42,142 nucleotides of DNA from Mucilaginibacter psychrotolerans (GCF_004519315.1 NZ_SOZE01000044.1:1-42142); one strand, 5' to 3'. Counted from the first letter of the stretch, positions 1-9,132 are shown. Numbers and translations are program-made. The notes: generated by a model not told the origin, from the sequence alone.

Positions 1-259
1 GCAAAAATCAAGGCTTTCAGGGCTACTTCAAGAGGCGTTAGAGATACTACCTTTTTCCTCTTCAGACTTGCTAAAATCTATGCTTAATCTTTTCTTCCCC
101 CCAACTTTTCTCCTTGATCCATTATTACTGAGTGTCCGCTCATGCAAATATCGTAACCTGAAACTGAATTTTTTTTGGTTTTATTTTTCCGGAGAGTATT
201 TGGCATATCCTGAAATCAAAAAAAGTGCTTAGATCTCTCTAAGCACTTTTAATTTTCCT
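1..259. other. Left flank outside the element, no supported gene
   Basis: AT-rich sequence before the left attachment core. One plus frame stays open from base 2 to about 232 but has no start codon in view and no recognisable motif, so I do not call it. A minus frame at about 1-74 is open at the window edge, also without a start. Near the right edge lies ATTTGGCATATCCTGAAA (198-215) followed by a hairpin. The same order, motif then hairpin then core, occurs at the right end of the element (31965-32043), which suggests related element ends. No promoter or RNA gene was seen. Confidence 0.5.
221..250. terminator. Hairpin next to the left attachment core
   Basis: Perfect 13-bp inverted repeat (221-233 with 238-250), 4-base loop TCTC, flanked by A and T tracts, so it can work in both directions. 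It lies 10 bases from the 22-bp core. Before insertion it would have stood just downstream of the leftward-transcribed tRNA-Asp gene, so it may be the displaced tRNA terminator, or the terminator of an older neighbouring element. Confidence 0.6.
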
Positions 260-281
260 GCGGAATGGACGGGACTCGAAC
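260..281. repeat. Left attachment core (tRNA-Asp 3'-end copy)
   Basis: Twenty-two bases identical to 32043-32064. On the minus strand they encode part of the T arm and the 3' acceptor strand of tRNA-Asp. The match stops abruptly on both sides (T at 259 versus A at 32042; T at 282 versus C at 32065), as expected for a duplicated integration core. Confidence 0.92.
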
Positions 282-334
282 TTATCCCTTTAATATTCTC
301 TATTTCAATATTTTACAAGTTTGCAAAAGTGGCA

Positions 335-345
335 ATTCCCGAATT
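335..345 (+). repeat. Arm-type integrase site candidate, left end
   Basis: ATTCCCGAATT matches the 11-bp unit ACTCCCGAATT, present three times near the right end, at 10 of 11 positions. Copies at both ends of an element with a tyrosine recombinase fit arm-type binding sites; binding itself is inferred. Confidence 0.5.
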
Positions 346-413
346 CTACACAAATAATTTGCAACAGTTTAATTCCTAATGACTTACATAAAGATAAGGA
401 TTAATAGCGATTG

Positions 414-575
414 ATGCAATTTATTCTAAACCAACAATTGCCGGAATATTGCAATAAGTCGAGCGTTGATAATGTTCAGTTATCCTTTATTGATACAAGA
501 AATGTAAAGTTCGAAACAGCTATGGTTCAGAATCATCGCTCTTATATGCTTATTATCAGCAATTTAAACTTTTAA
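414..575 (+). CDS. Possible small protein, 53 aa
   Basis: ATG-to-TAA frame of 53 codons inside the otherwise empty left end. It has no signal peptide, membrane helix or familiar motif, and its AT-rich codons do not separate it from background. It may be a chance frame or the remnant of a longer gene. Confidence 0.2.
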   Translation: MQFILNQQLPEYCNKSSVDNVQLSFIDTRNVKFETAMVQNHRSYMLIISNLNF

Positions 576-697
576 AGTACCTTACTGGCGAATTAATAAC
601 GGTCTTAAGTTTCCCAGCACCCTTTATGAATTGTTTTTGCTCATGAGGGAACATGCCGTTTGATAATCTGACATGCAAGCTCCTGAATTAACGCTTG

Positions 698-3600
698 CTA
701 TTTTTCTTTCCTTGGCTTATTGATCATTTCCTGGATGGACTGATTGACTTCCGCGACTTTTTTGTTTAAAAGTGTTATACAGGTTTCCGTACTGACAGGC
801 TTTTGCTGCACTAATACCTCGTCAGTTAATACGTTTAACGTGGCATGGTCCGCGGGCGATGAACTTTTGATCGCGACGAGCAGCGCAGCGATCCTCTTTT
901 GGTAGTCCTTTGTTAATTCTTCTAACCATTCGACTTCCAGCGAACTTGCATTGTTGAGGCGGTCGCGATATTGCTGCAGCCGCCAAAGATCGATTACTAC
1001 TTTAGAATAATCCTGCGAAATGTTCAGGCCTGCTATATCGGGGATGCTGACACCAGCTAAGGTAGCGATCGTCGCCGGCTCTAAATTAATCGGAATGGGA
1101 TTACCGAATTCACTGTGTTCGTACTCGTCTGTATCGTTTAAATGCAACAAGGTCTCCAGGTAAGTTTTCTGTACGCGGATGGCACCGGTGGCCACCGAAT
1201 CCCGGATAAAGATGAGATCATAGGTAACGATATCCAGCGACGACAGCGGTACTAGGCACCATAGCAAGTCAAAAATCTGCTGTTCGGCTTCTTCAGGCAG
1301 TACCGGAAAGCCTTCCACACCAATGACGGCGTCCTTGCCGTATTCATCTTCGGTAATGGAAACGGGTGCCCGCAAAGTGTAGGGCGTCGTCTCACCGACG
1401 ATGCGTAAGCCTTCCTGCAAAATTAAAAGCCGTTCCTGCTGGTCCTTTTGCCACCACTCTTTAATGACGGCCTTTGCGGACGCGATGGGCTGGTCTCTAA
1501 ATGCGACAAAGTATTCTACTGTTGCGCGCAAACGCTGGTACCACGCTACCTCTTCACTTTCGACGTCGGAAAGGTCGAAATACCGGATGCCCTGACCCGG
1601 TATCGCGTGAAAGTTGCGCTGCCCGTTTTCCAGTTGCAGCACCATCTTTTTCATATTGATCTGCGCAAGATGTTGCTGCGCTTGGTTCAGCACGATATTG
1701 GAAAACTGGTTGATAAAATTCTGAAGACCTAATACCCATTCGTCCAGTTCCTTATACAACTGTTTGAATGTTACTTCTTCGCTCCGTTTGCTTTGATTAG
1801 GGTAACGCTGGCGGGTACGGATCAGCTTCAATACCTGATCGCCGAGATCGATCAGCGGCTGCACCGCTGCTTTTCTTCGCTGTTCATTGCTTTCGATAAA
1901 GAATTCAAAGAACTGGGTGCAGCGTTTGATAAACTCCAGCGCGGTTTTTCTTAATCTGACAAAAGCATGTTGCCAATCGTAAACCGATTGTGCCTCGTAG
2001 TTTTTAAGGATGGTATTGGACCAGGACTGGTTGATCTGCACCTCGAACAGGTCAAACAGACTTTCAGGCGGGATCGCTTTGTGCGCATCCATACGGAGCA
2101 CCTTATAAAAATCATCTGTGGGGAACGGCAGGTAGATCAGGTCGGTACGGTATCTTTGGTAATCCGGCAGAAACTGATGGAACTGCTCTATCCGCCTTAC
2201 ACTTTGGTCATTCAGTTTAACGCTTTCGGCATCGAATACATATTGGAGATACAGCTCACCGTCTTTTTCTTCCGCCACTACCGTATCGGTGATCACTTTG
2301 AGCCACGATAGGATCTGCTGTTTGTTAGCCGTGACGAATTTATCGTAGCGTTCCGGCTGCGTTTTGCGGAAGTAAAAAAACAGGTCGCCCGCAGTGGCAG
2401 CCCCATCGACCGTCATGGCGTTGAGCAGGTCAACTTCGGTAATCACAAATTGCAAGTTGTTCTTATCATCGAGTTTACCAAACCATTTCAGCAGCTTGGC
2501 TAATCCCGCGGTTCCGTTCGAGGTCATACTGCCTAATTCTGCCCGGAGCGCCAAGATAAAATGGGCGACATCGCTCTTTTGGAAATCATATTTGGTTAAA
2601 GCATCCAATTTCTCCTGCAATGCCGATGGGTTGCGGAATTCTTCCCCGAAACTTTCCTGCAGACCGGCGATCACCCGCAGGTGCATGAATGGCAGCGTAT
2701 CATAAATGAAAATCTCGATCCCGCCATTCTCAAAAACCTCATCAAATATATTGCGGTTCGCTTCCCAGTAGAGTTGTGGCTCCCGCCGCATTAAGCCCTC
2801 GATCACCCCGACCATTTCGGCCATACTTTTCGGCGCCATGATGCCTGCAATCTGTTGCAAAAACACGGGAACTTGCGCCGGTTCTAAATGCGCTAACGCA
2901 CCGTTAGCGAACTGTCCATATTCGCCCGGTTCAACAATGTGCAGCAAATGGAGCAGGCTTTCTTCCATGCCGACAAATTCGTGTAACAGTTCGACCAGGT
3001 GCGCGGAACGCACTGGGTGTAGGCCCTCTACCTCCTTCGCACCTATCCGGATAAAATACTCTAGCTCCATTTCTTTGAGCAAAGTGCCGCGGTCACCGGT
3101 GATAGCGGAGACTTCCTGCACATGGGCTAACAGCTTTTTGCTTTGGAGTTTTAAACCCAGTACGTCGGCTAAGCCGATCATGCGCAGAAATTCTATTTTC
3201 GCGCCGCTGTTTCTTTCCCCTTCATTTAATTTTTTGACTTGATGGGCCAGCCGCTCGCCGATCATCTGACCCCTGGTTAGCAGAAAAGTATATTCGATCA
3301 GCAAGCCTTTTTCCTTCACGCGTTCCCAGGACGTTTGCCAGTTACGGTGATCGGCATGCACCTTGCCTTTGTCTTTGAGTTGCTGGTAGATATTCCTGGC
3401 CTCTTCCTCATTCAAACTGATATTACTCAGCTGGATATTGAGGCGGGAAACATCGCCACTGTAGCTGTACCAATCCTCTTCGCGGGTGGTTACGATGAAT
3501 TTTACGGGTTGGTCAGCTAGGCCCGAAACGATGACAGACCAGTATTGTAACTGAAGATCAAGGCCATCAATAACGATAAGGGGCGATTCACCGATCTGCA

Positions 3601-4669
3601 CCCTGCTCTTAATAAAATCAATAACAGGACCGGTGGACTCTGCCTGTTGGGCATGCTGCAATTGATAGATCGTGTAAGTGTCGAGCAGGTTAATTGCTGT
3701 CTGCCAGGCGAGGGTTGACTTTCCCTGCCCACTGGACGACTTGATCACGACCACATCCGTTTTTTCCAGTTGCGTGGCGAGGTGCTTTTCCCAGGTATAG
3801 CGGCGGGCCGGCAGCTGCTGTGAGACATGTTCAGGCCGGGCTGCTTTTCCCTCAAAATAATCTGAACCCGCGGTTGTCGCGTGATCAAAATTGACCGGCG
3901 TGAGCCAGCCATTGAGAACTGCAGGGTTTACGGAGCCTTTGTAAAAGGCATCGGTTACCTGTTGCAGCGTTTGCTTAAATAAGAGATGGCAGACAGTTGC
4001 CCGGTCCCTTGACCATTCGAGGGCATGAAAAAAAGTGCTTTTTAAATATTGAGCTTCCGTGCCGGGGTTCACTTTGTATTGATCAAGAAGCAATTTAATG
4101 GATCTCGAGTAAAGTAATTCGGCGCTTATTTTCTCAAAAGTGATTTGCTTTAAAAAGGCAGCGATATCCAGCTCCGGCGGACAGATGGCCAAACCTTTTA
4201 CTTTAGCGTGCCAGTATTCGCTTGAGCTATCATTTGAGCGCTTGGCAACCAAGGAGTCAAGGTGTCCGGAAGAGATGGCCATATTGTAGACGAAACGAAA
4301 CTGAAAACTTTTATTCTCGCGGTGAACCTCTAAAAAGTTCTTTAATACGCCCATATCCCAAAACCCCGAAGCATCCAGTGAATTAATGGAGGACTTTAAC
4401 TGGATTAACTCCTTGCCTTTTAAAGTTAGTTTGCCCTTATCGAGGTCGATATCTTCTAGGCCTTCGAGCCTGAGCTGGGTTGGGGTATCGCCGTTCGCAA
4501 ATTCCTTCAGCAGCGTATAGGTGGCGTACAGGGTTTGATAGGTTATACCGCTGATGTTAACAGCTCCGCCGGTTCGTTTGTCAGCAATGTCCGTTAAGTT
4601 CTCTGTTGTCCTTACTGGTTTTACCGGTAGCGCTTGTAACGTTTTTTTAACTTTAGATTTCTTGGTCAT
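698..4669 (-). CDS. STAND NTPase with N-terminal Cap4/DUF4297-like nuclease (Avs-like)
   Basis: A 1323-aa protein in three parts. Residues 34-95 look like a Cap4/DUF4297-type PD-(D/E)xK nuclease: a GG...YQ start (34-45), acidic residues in LEGLEDID (68-75) and the QLK motif (90-92). A STAND-type NTPase follows, with Walker A GQGKST (314-319), Walker B LIVIDGLD (364-371) and a TTR sensor strand (394-396). The last ~750 residues are mostly alpha-helical with no clear repeat, as in the sensor part of Avs proteins. In that family the sensor binds a conserved phage protein, the NTPase domain oligomerises and the nuclease degrades DNA; this role is inferred here. I chose the ATG at 4669. The frame extends to a TTG at 4777, and an ATG at 4714 is also possible. 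It is the leftmost cargo gene and divergent from the next block. Confidence 0.85.
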   Translation of the reverse strand: MTKKSKVKKTLQALPVKPVRTTENLTDIADKRTGGAVNISGITYQTLYATYTLLKEFANGDTPTQLRLEGLEDIDLDKGKLTLKGKELIQLKSSINSLDASGFWDMGVLKNFLEVHRENKSFQFRFVYNMAISSGHLDSLVAKRSNDSSSEYWHAKVKGLAICPPELDIAAFLKQITFEKISAELLYSRSIKLLLDQYKVNPGTEAQYLKSTFFHALEWSRDRATVCHLLFKQTLQQVTDAFYKGSVNPAVLNGWLTPVNFDHATTAGSDYFEGKAARPEHVSQQLPARRYTWEKHLATQLEKTDVVVIKSSSGQGKSTLAWQTAINLLDTYTIYQLQHAQQAESTGPVIDFIKSRVQIGESPLIVIDGLDLQLQYWSVIVSGLADQPVKFIVTTREEDWYSYSGDVSRLNIQLSNISLNEEEARNIYQQLKDKGKVHADHRNWQTSWERVKEKGLLIEYTFLLTRGQMIGERLAHQVKKLNEGERNSGAKIEFLRMIGLADVLGLKLQSKKLLAHVQEVSAITGDRGTLLKEMELEYFIRIGAKEVEGLHPVRSAHLVELLHEFVGMEESLLHLLHIVEPGEYGQFANGALAHLEPAQVPVFLQQIAGIMAPKSMAEMVGVIEGLMRREPQLYWEANRNIFDEVFENGGIEIFIYDTLPFMHLRVIAGLQESFGEEFRNPSALQEKLDALTKYDFQKSDVAHFILALRAELGSMTSNGTAGLAKLLKWFGKLDDKNNLQFVITEVDLLNAMTVDGAATAGDLFFYFRKTQPERYDKFVTANKQQILSWLKVITDTVVAEEKDGELYLQYVFDAESVKLNDQSVRRIEQFHQFLPDYQRYRTDLIYLPFPTDDFYKVLRMDAHKAIPPESLFDLFEVQINQSWSNTILKNYEAQSVYDWQHAFVRLRKTALEFIKRCTQFFEFFIESNEQRRKAAVQPLIDLGDQVLKLIRTRQRYPNQSKRSEEVTFKQLYKELDEWVLGLQNFINQFSNIVLNQAQQHLAQINMKKMVLQLENGQRNFHAIPGQGIRYFDLSDVESEEVAWYQRLRATVEYFVAFRDQPIASAKAVIKEWWQKDQQERLLILQEGLRIVGETTPYTLRAPVSITEDEYGKDAVIGVEGFPVLPEEAEQQIFDLLWCLVPLSSLDIVTYDLIFIRDSVATGAIRVQKTYLETLLHLNDTDEYEHSEFGNPIPINLEPATIATLAGVSIPDIAGLNISQDYSKVVIDLWRLQQYRDRLNNASSLEVEWLEELTKDYQKRIAALLVAIKSSSPADHATLNVLTDEVLVQQKPVSTETCITLLNKKVAEVNQSIQEMINKPRKEK

Positions 4670-5242
4670 ATGGGCAGGTACCAGGGTCGGCTCTGACAAA
4701 TATAAACCATTCATGCCGGAGTTTCGAGTTGCACTGCCAAGAACGATGACCGACCCACTGAAAAATAAAAATTCCAATGGCGCGGGTCTTTGACGGGACT
4801 ATTCGGACTGCAGGCTCTTCACCTTTTCGCTCAGCTCGGTCAGCCCGTCTTTTAAAGGCAGTCACCTGCGAATGTTTACGCTTGAACAATGTCATTAGCG
4901 GGCACCAACTCCAACAATTCTGGTGGGTTGGAATTGTCGGTGCAGATAACCCCGAAGAAAATAGAACTAAAAGCCTTCCACTGCGAGATTTTGAATGACC
5001 ACGAGACATTTAAGAAAGAGATCGCTTCTATGTGGAACTGCCGGTCTTAAGGGTGTTCAACCCGGGCATCATCCAGCGCAATTATCTGCAGATCAAAACC
5101 TGCGCGAAGTAAATTTATATTGGCTATCGGGAAAGATGCATACATGTAAAATTGCTTGTTCTCCAAAAAAGCAGTAATTTTAAACACAGCCTTTAACCAC
5201 GCTTTTTTCAGACGGCGTGATCACCTAATTGAATAACCTATC
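4670..5242. other. Divergent intergenic region with gene remnants
   Basis: Separates the leftward STAND gene from the rightward block at 5243. It should hold both promoters, but no clear TAnnTTTG box was found. It also contains coding-like debris: a minus-strand tail of about 20 codons (4799-4861) rich in Leu, Glu and Lys that ends in TAG, and a plus-strand frameshifted small gene (4889-5112). The region looks like a scar of earlier cargo replacement. Confidence 0.45.
4889..5112 (+). pseudogene. Frameshifted small gene, about 74 codons
   Basis: An ATG at 4889 opens a frame with credible coding composition through about 5013, where it encodes residues such as KIELKAFHCEILNDHETFKK. That frame then ends at 5048-5050. 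The frame one base back is open from 5014 to the TAA at 5110-5112 and also reads like protein, with the stretch FYVELPVLRVFNPGIIQRNY. The break lies in an A-rich run near 5010. A single-base indel in a small gene is the simplest reading; no classical slippery heptamer was seen. I recognise no family. Confidence 0.35.
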
Positions 5243-6760
5243 ATGAGGATCATCCATCCGCAACCATACGTGCCGATCAATGCCCAGTTCTTCAAAGAGC
5301 CAGTGACCATCAAACTACGTGCGGCCGATTTTAAGGGTGTGGCGGTCATTCCCGGTCAAATGGCGGTATCTTTTCAATTCTGCTTTTTTCCGGATCTTTT
5401 TATTGAAAATGACGACGATATCGATTTTGAGGAAGTTTCCCTCAGCTTTCAAAATTGCTTTGTCATGAACCTGAAAGTTGAAAATATCAAGTCAAAAAAC
5501 ATATCCCTGCGCTTACATGGCTGTGTATTCGCGGGAAGAATTAGTGCACCCGAATTGATGGTGGTAAGTCTAAACAATTGTCTGTTAAAATATGGAATAA
5601 CCTTATTAAATCTCCAGAAAGTCGAGCTGTCCTACACGACTGAAAATATCTTCCCGTATTGGTGGAAGCAGCTATTTTACCAGCTGAACATTAAAGATCT
5701 GAAATCATTTTTAACGGAGGAACAGCGTTATCAATTACACAATATCGGGCAAGTGCTTATTCGGTCATCAAGAAAGGATACAGACAAGCCGGGTTTTTAC
5801 CGGTTTCCCAATAATACTTTGCCGGAATATAAATTCGGGTACAAGCTTTCAAATGAAGAATACGCTTTATTGAAAGTTTCCATCCATATCGAGTTCCCTA
5901 CGGACGAAACGGACAAAAATACACAAATCGAAAATGTCAGTCTGCACTCGCTGGCGCTGGTCGGCAACCCGGGCGGCAAGGTGACGATCGAAAATGTGCA
6001 CGTCGGAAATTGGTACCTGTCTGAATTTTCCCCCAAGGACGGGGCAAGTTTTTATAACATCGATCCCAGGAAGCCGCATAATGAAGAAACGAAGATTGGC
6101 ATCCACCGTTGTAACCTAGACAAGGTATGGTTTGACAACGTTTACTTTGGTGATTTTGACCGGTTATCGTTCTATAGATCCAAATTCTCGAATGCCATTT
6201 TCACTTCCTGCAGCTTTCCCGAGGACTACGCAGCCTATGAAAAATTCCTGCCGATAGAAAACATACACTACCCGGAAAAACAAACAGCTAATCACCACAA
6301 GGATCAATACGAGATCTTCCTGCAGTTGAAAAAGGCTTTAGAGGCTACAGGCAATATCTATGAAGCCCTTAAGCTGCAAGCGATATCGCAGATGGCGCTG
6401 CATAAGATCACCACCATTGGCGGCGGGGATAAGTTTATTTTGTGGACAAACCGCGTGTCCAACGATCATGGTTTATCGATCAGAAAACCGTTTATCTGGT
6501 TTCTGCGAATCACAATACCTGGCTACCTGCTTTATCTCCTGTGCGCAGGTTTGCTGTTTCAACCGACGAAATTTGATCCGGACCTGATCGGTTACTATTT
6601 TTCTTTTATAGACCTGACGCACAAGATCGACTTTCTAAAAGAAAAGAACGGTGACCTGAATGCCTTATCGCTGACACTGGATTATGTCGCTAAACTATTC
6701 GTTGGCTACATCATTTTCCAATTCGTCGTCGCTTTCAGAAAGTACGGCAAGAAATCATAA
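5243..6760 (+). CDS. Membrane-anchored pentapeptide/beta-helix-like protein
   Basis: A 505-aa protein. Roughly residues 20-130 and 225-325 are rich in short beta strands alternating with Asn and Cys (LSFQNCFV, LRLHGCVF, SLNNCLL, FTSCSF), as in pentapeptide-repeat or right-handed beta-helix proteins. A helical linker (355-390, QLKKALEATGNIYEALKLQA) leads to two likely membrane segments near the C terminus (about 416-439 and 482-498), and the protein ends in AFRKYGKKS. Known proteins with pentapeptide repeats and a C-terminal membrane pair share this plan, including the WFL... and Q..VAFRK patterns. It starts a rightward run with a 6-base gap to the next gene. It could be a membrane effector of a defence system, but this is inference. 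Confidence 0.7.
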   Translation: MRIIHPQPYVPINAQFFKEPVTIKLRAADFKGVAVIPGQMAVSFQFCFFPDLFIENDDDIDFEEVSLSFQNCFVMNLKVENIKSKNISLRLHGCVFAGRISAPELMVVSLNNCLLKYGITLLNLQKVELSYTTENIFPYWWKQLFYQLNIKDLKSFLTEEQRYQLHNIGQVLIRSSRKDTDKPGFYRFPNNTLPEYKFGYKLSNEEYALLKVSIHIEFPTDETDKNTQIENVSLHSLALVGNPGGKVTIENVHVGNWYLSEFSPKDGASFYNIDPRKPHNEETKIGIHRCNLDKVWFDNVYFGDFDRLSFYRSKFSNAIFTSCSFPEDYAAYEKFLPIENIHYPEKQTANHHKDQYEIFLQLKKALEATGNIYEALKLQAISQMALHKITTIGGGDKFILWTNRVSNDHGLSIRKPFIWFLRITIPGYLLYLLCAGLLFQPTKFDPDLIGYYFSFIDLTHKIDFLKEKNGDLNALSLTLDYVAKLFVGYIIFQFVVAFRKYGKKS

Positions 6761-6766
6761 CATGAA

Positions 6767-7078
6767 ATGAAAAACAGAAGCGACATCATCGAAAGGATAA
6801 ATGCAGAACTAGCTGCGATAAGGGAACGACAATATAACTCGGACGGGTCTCCGCTCTATACAATGGATCCTACGGTGATATCGTTGGACTACCACGTCAG
6901 ATCAGGTGCGCAAAACGGTGCAGTAAATATCTATGGCAACTTTAATGGCATTTTAAAATTAAAACCCCAGGTTGATCTGCGCAGTTCACTGAACGACTAC
7001 CCAAACTTATTGGAGGAAGTCAAAAAAGACATCCGTGCTATTGAAAGAAAAATCAATGCCGAGTTTAGAAATGACTAA
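6767..7078 (+). CDS. Unrecognised 103-aa protein of the 5243-8865 block
   Basis: The start lies six bases after the preceding stop, so co-expression is likely. The N terminus is a charged amphipathic helix (residues 1-22), the middle (45-65) carries short beta-prone segments around GAVNIYGNFNG, and the C terminus (75-103) is a charged helix with EEVKKDIRAIERK. There is no membrane segment or catalytic motif. I do not recognise the family. Its size and position between a membrane protein and a large soluble protein suggest an adaptor or regulator. Confidence 0.7.
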   Translation: MKNRSDIIERINAELAAIRERQYNSDGSPLYTMDPTVISLDYHVRSGAQNGAVNIYGNFNGILKLKPQVDLRSSLNDYPNLLEEVKKDIRAIERKINAEFRND

Positions 7079-7113
7079 ATCACTAAATTAGCGCATAGTT
7101 TTACACATAGCAA

Positions 7114-8865
7114 ATGGACGAGCAGGAATCGGTAAAACGCAATGCCTTAGGCGATATAGAGCTCGGAAAGATCGACTTTGACATGTCAGCTTTCCGTCGC
7201 TCCCGCTATACCTATGCGTTTCACTATTTCGATGCCGAAGCCGGTCATTATAAACCCTATTTCGACTTGTTCAGCAAAACCGAAGAAAGGTTAGCAAATG
7301 CTAAAGAGGCAGCTGGTTTTTTTGAAAAACGGTTGTATCATTCCCCGGAGGAGCCGCCATTTGATTTCTACATCTGGTATCACAACTGGCAACTGGGTTT
7401 CCTGGTAAAGTATTTCAAAGAGGTTTTTGAGGAGCGCGCCTTCATAGAAGGCTACCAGCCGAGCCATAAATATTTTACTGTCCTGTTACCCGAAAAACTG
7501 TACGGGGAGATTATGGAGTTCATCAACCAGTTTGAACTGCTTCCTATCCGTGATCTGATCATAGAACTTATTGCTATCGGGCAGCATAAATATGTAGAAG
7601 ATATCGCATTTTGGGAACGGCCCGAATACCAAAAGCTGATCAGTACTGCAGAAAAAGAAGCACAGAAGGCCTCGAGGGTTGTGGAAAAACTGCACGACAA
7701 GTCGTGGATGAAGGATGCCAGTAAGAAGCCTGCTGAACTCTTACAGGTTAAATTCATTTTCAATGATGAAACCATCACCATTCAACACGGCTGGCTCGTC
7801 AGGGAGTTTGTCGATTCCTTTAAAAAAGAGTTCGACGAACTACCACTCAAAAGCTGGAAAAAAGAGCTGGCCGCCTATCCGCGAAGATTTGAGGACAACA
7901 AGGTTAAAGCGCAGTACAAATACAAACTGGCAAAGTCCTTCTATAACTTGCTGACCGAAGGAGGCTTTCATAAGGTCGCGCCAAAGAATAAAACGCCGAA
8001 CAATGTGATGCTTTGCGTGGCGAAGTTTCTGGAGTTTTGTTTGATACCGGTCGGTCAGCCGGATGAAGTGGACGAGGTGAAGATCAAATTAGTACGAAAC
8101 TGGATAACCCGTAAGGATTTCAAACCGCACACGACCTCACTGGATGTTCCTATCGATTCCTCAAAGCTTAAAAAATACTTCGAGCCGGGATTCGTTGACC
8201 TGGTTGCTGACAAAAAAAAAGTTGATGCGTTATCCATCGCGGTCTATATCGGCGAGCGGTTTGATATTGGTGAGCAGTTGCCTGACCTCGCCCACATCGC
8301 CGGGGCATTGAAGGAATGTGGTTGGATGGTAGGCCACCAGCTGCTCAATGAAAATGGCTGGCGGCCCACTTTCCCTGAGTTCGGCAGCCTGGCAAAGCTG
8401 GTGAACGGCGTCCGGAAAAATCAAAAACTCGCTGTCTTGAAATTTCGCATGGAGGGTGATAAGTCGGAGTCAGAACTTAGCTCGCGTTTACCTCTTTACC
8501 TGGTAGAAGAAGCGCTGAAGGATTATTCGGACGATCATCAGGTGGAATTCGACAACGATACCGCCCGAACATTTATCGAACCGGGAGAGCAAGGCGGCGT
8601 ATCGGCCAGGCATGATGATAAATTCAACCTACCTGAAGAACGTTTTATCGTTCAGTTCGTCAAATCCTTTTACGATTATTTGTTAAATGAAATGCCGCCC
8701 ACGGAAAAAGGTGATTATATGCCATCCGAGCGATATTATGCCATTATCGCGGTCATGCTTCAACAAACCTGGTTTTTCTACCATATGCGACATCCCGAAT
8801 GGTTCGTGATTCAAAAGGTGAAGCAGTGGCATGCACTGGCGACGGCAGGAACAAAAGCTCCTTGA
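7114..8865 (+). CDS. Unrecognised 583-aa protein of the 5243-8865 block
   Basis: A large, mostly helical soluble protein with many aromatic and charged residues (RRSRYTYAFHYF near 28-39, FDFYIWYHNWQLGF near 90) and an aromatic C-terminal patch (LQQTWFFYHMRHPEWF near 550-565). I find no Walker motif, nuclease motif, HEPN RxxxxH or membrane span. It follows the 103-aa gene by 35 bases and is the last large gene of the run. With genes of known defence systems on both sides, it is the likeliest sensor or effector of an uncharacterised system, but function cannot be read from the sequence. Confidence 0.75.
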   Translation: MDEQESVKRNALGDIELGKIDFDMSAFRRSRYTYAFHYFDAEAGHYKPYFDLFSKTEERLANAKEAAGFFEKRLYHSPEEPPFDFYIWYHNWQLGFLVKYFKEVFEERAFIEGYQPSHKYFTVLLPEKLYGEIMEFINQFELLPIRDLIIELIAIGQHKYVEDIAFWERPEYQKLISTAEKEAQKASRVVEKLHDKSWMKDASKKPAELLQVKFIFNDETITIQHGWLVREFVDSFKKEFDELPLKSWKKELAAYPRRFEDNKVKAQYKYKLAKSFYNLLTEGGFHKVAPKNKTPNNVMLCVAKFLEFCLIPVGQPDEVDEVKIKLVRNWITRKDFKPHTTSLDVPIDSSKLKKYFEPGFVDLVADKKKVDALSIAVYIGERFDIGEQLPDLAHIAGALKECGWMVGHQLLNENGWRPTFPEFGSLAKLVNGVRKNQKLAVLKFRMEGDKSESELSSRLPLYLVEEALKDYSDDHQVEFDNDTARTFIEPGEQGGVSARHDDKFNLPEERFIVQFVKSFYDYLLNEMPPTEKGDYMPSERYYAIIAVMLQQTWFFYHMRHPEWFVIQKVKQWHALATAGTKAP

Positions 8866-8934
8866 AATAAGGCTCTGCTGTTCCTTTGGGCTGTTCCGCC
8901 GATACCGAAGTTTGCATTATAAATCGCAAACGAA

Positions 8935-9132
8935 ATGAAAGAGCATGCAAAACCGGTTGAAATAGTATCCCTAAATTTGCTGGGGCTGAAGATCGAATTG
9001 AAAAATCCGGGGCTAACCAGCGTAATCATCTTGTTGCTGGTCCTATCCTTTTTGATCAGCTTGGTATGGTTGCTAAAGGGTGAGCCGGGAATTTATCAGT
9101 TTTTAAAAAAGCTGATAAATTCTAATAGATAA
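8935..9132 (+). CDS. Small single-span membrane protein, 65 aa
   Basis: One strong transmembrane segment (about residues 27-47, VIILLLVLSFLISLVWLL) follows a 25-residue N terminus and precedes a short basic tail. It lies 69 bases after the 583-aa gene on the same strand and may belong to that block. No family is recognised. The tidy membrane helix and the ATG start favour a real gene. Confidence 0.55.
   Translation: MKEHAKPVEIVSLNLLGLKIELKNPGLTSVIILLLVLSFLISLVWLLKGEPGIYQFLKKLINSNR

Larger units (their letters stand above)
282..697. other. Left end of the element, mostly non-coding
   Basis: AT-rich stretch between the left core and the stop of the STAND gene. It holds one arm-type integrase-site candidate (335-345) and a short possible ORF (414-575). 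No terminator with a clear U tract was seen for the leftward STAND gene ending at 698. Confidence 0.6.

Noticed and set aside
4777..5009. Short frames on both strands in the gap after the STAND gene
   Set aside because: The plus frame (4777-4998) and minus frame (4653-5009) disagree with the protein-like frame seen at 4889-5112 and have no motif.
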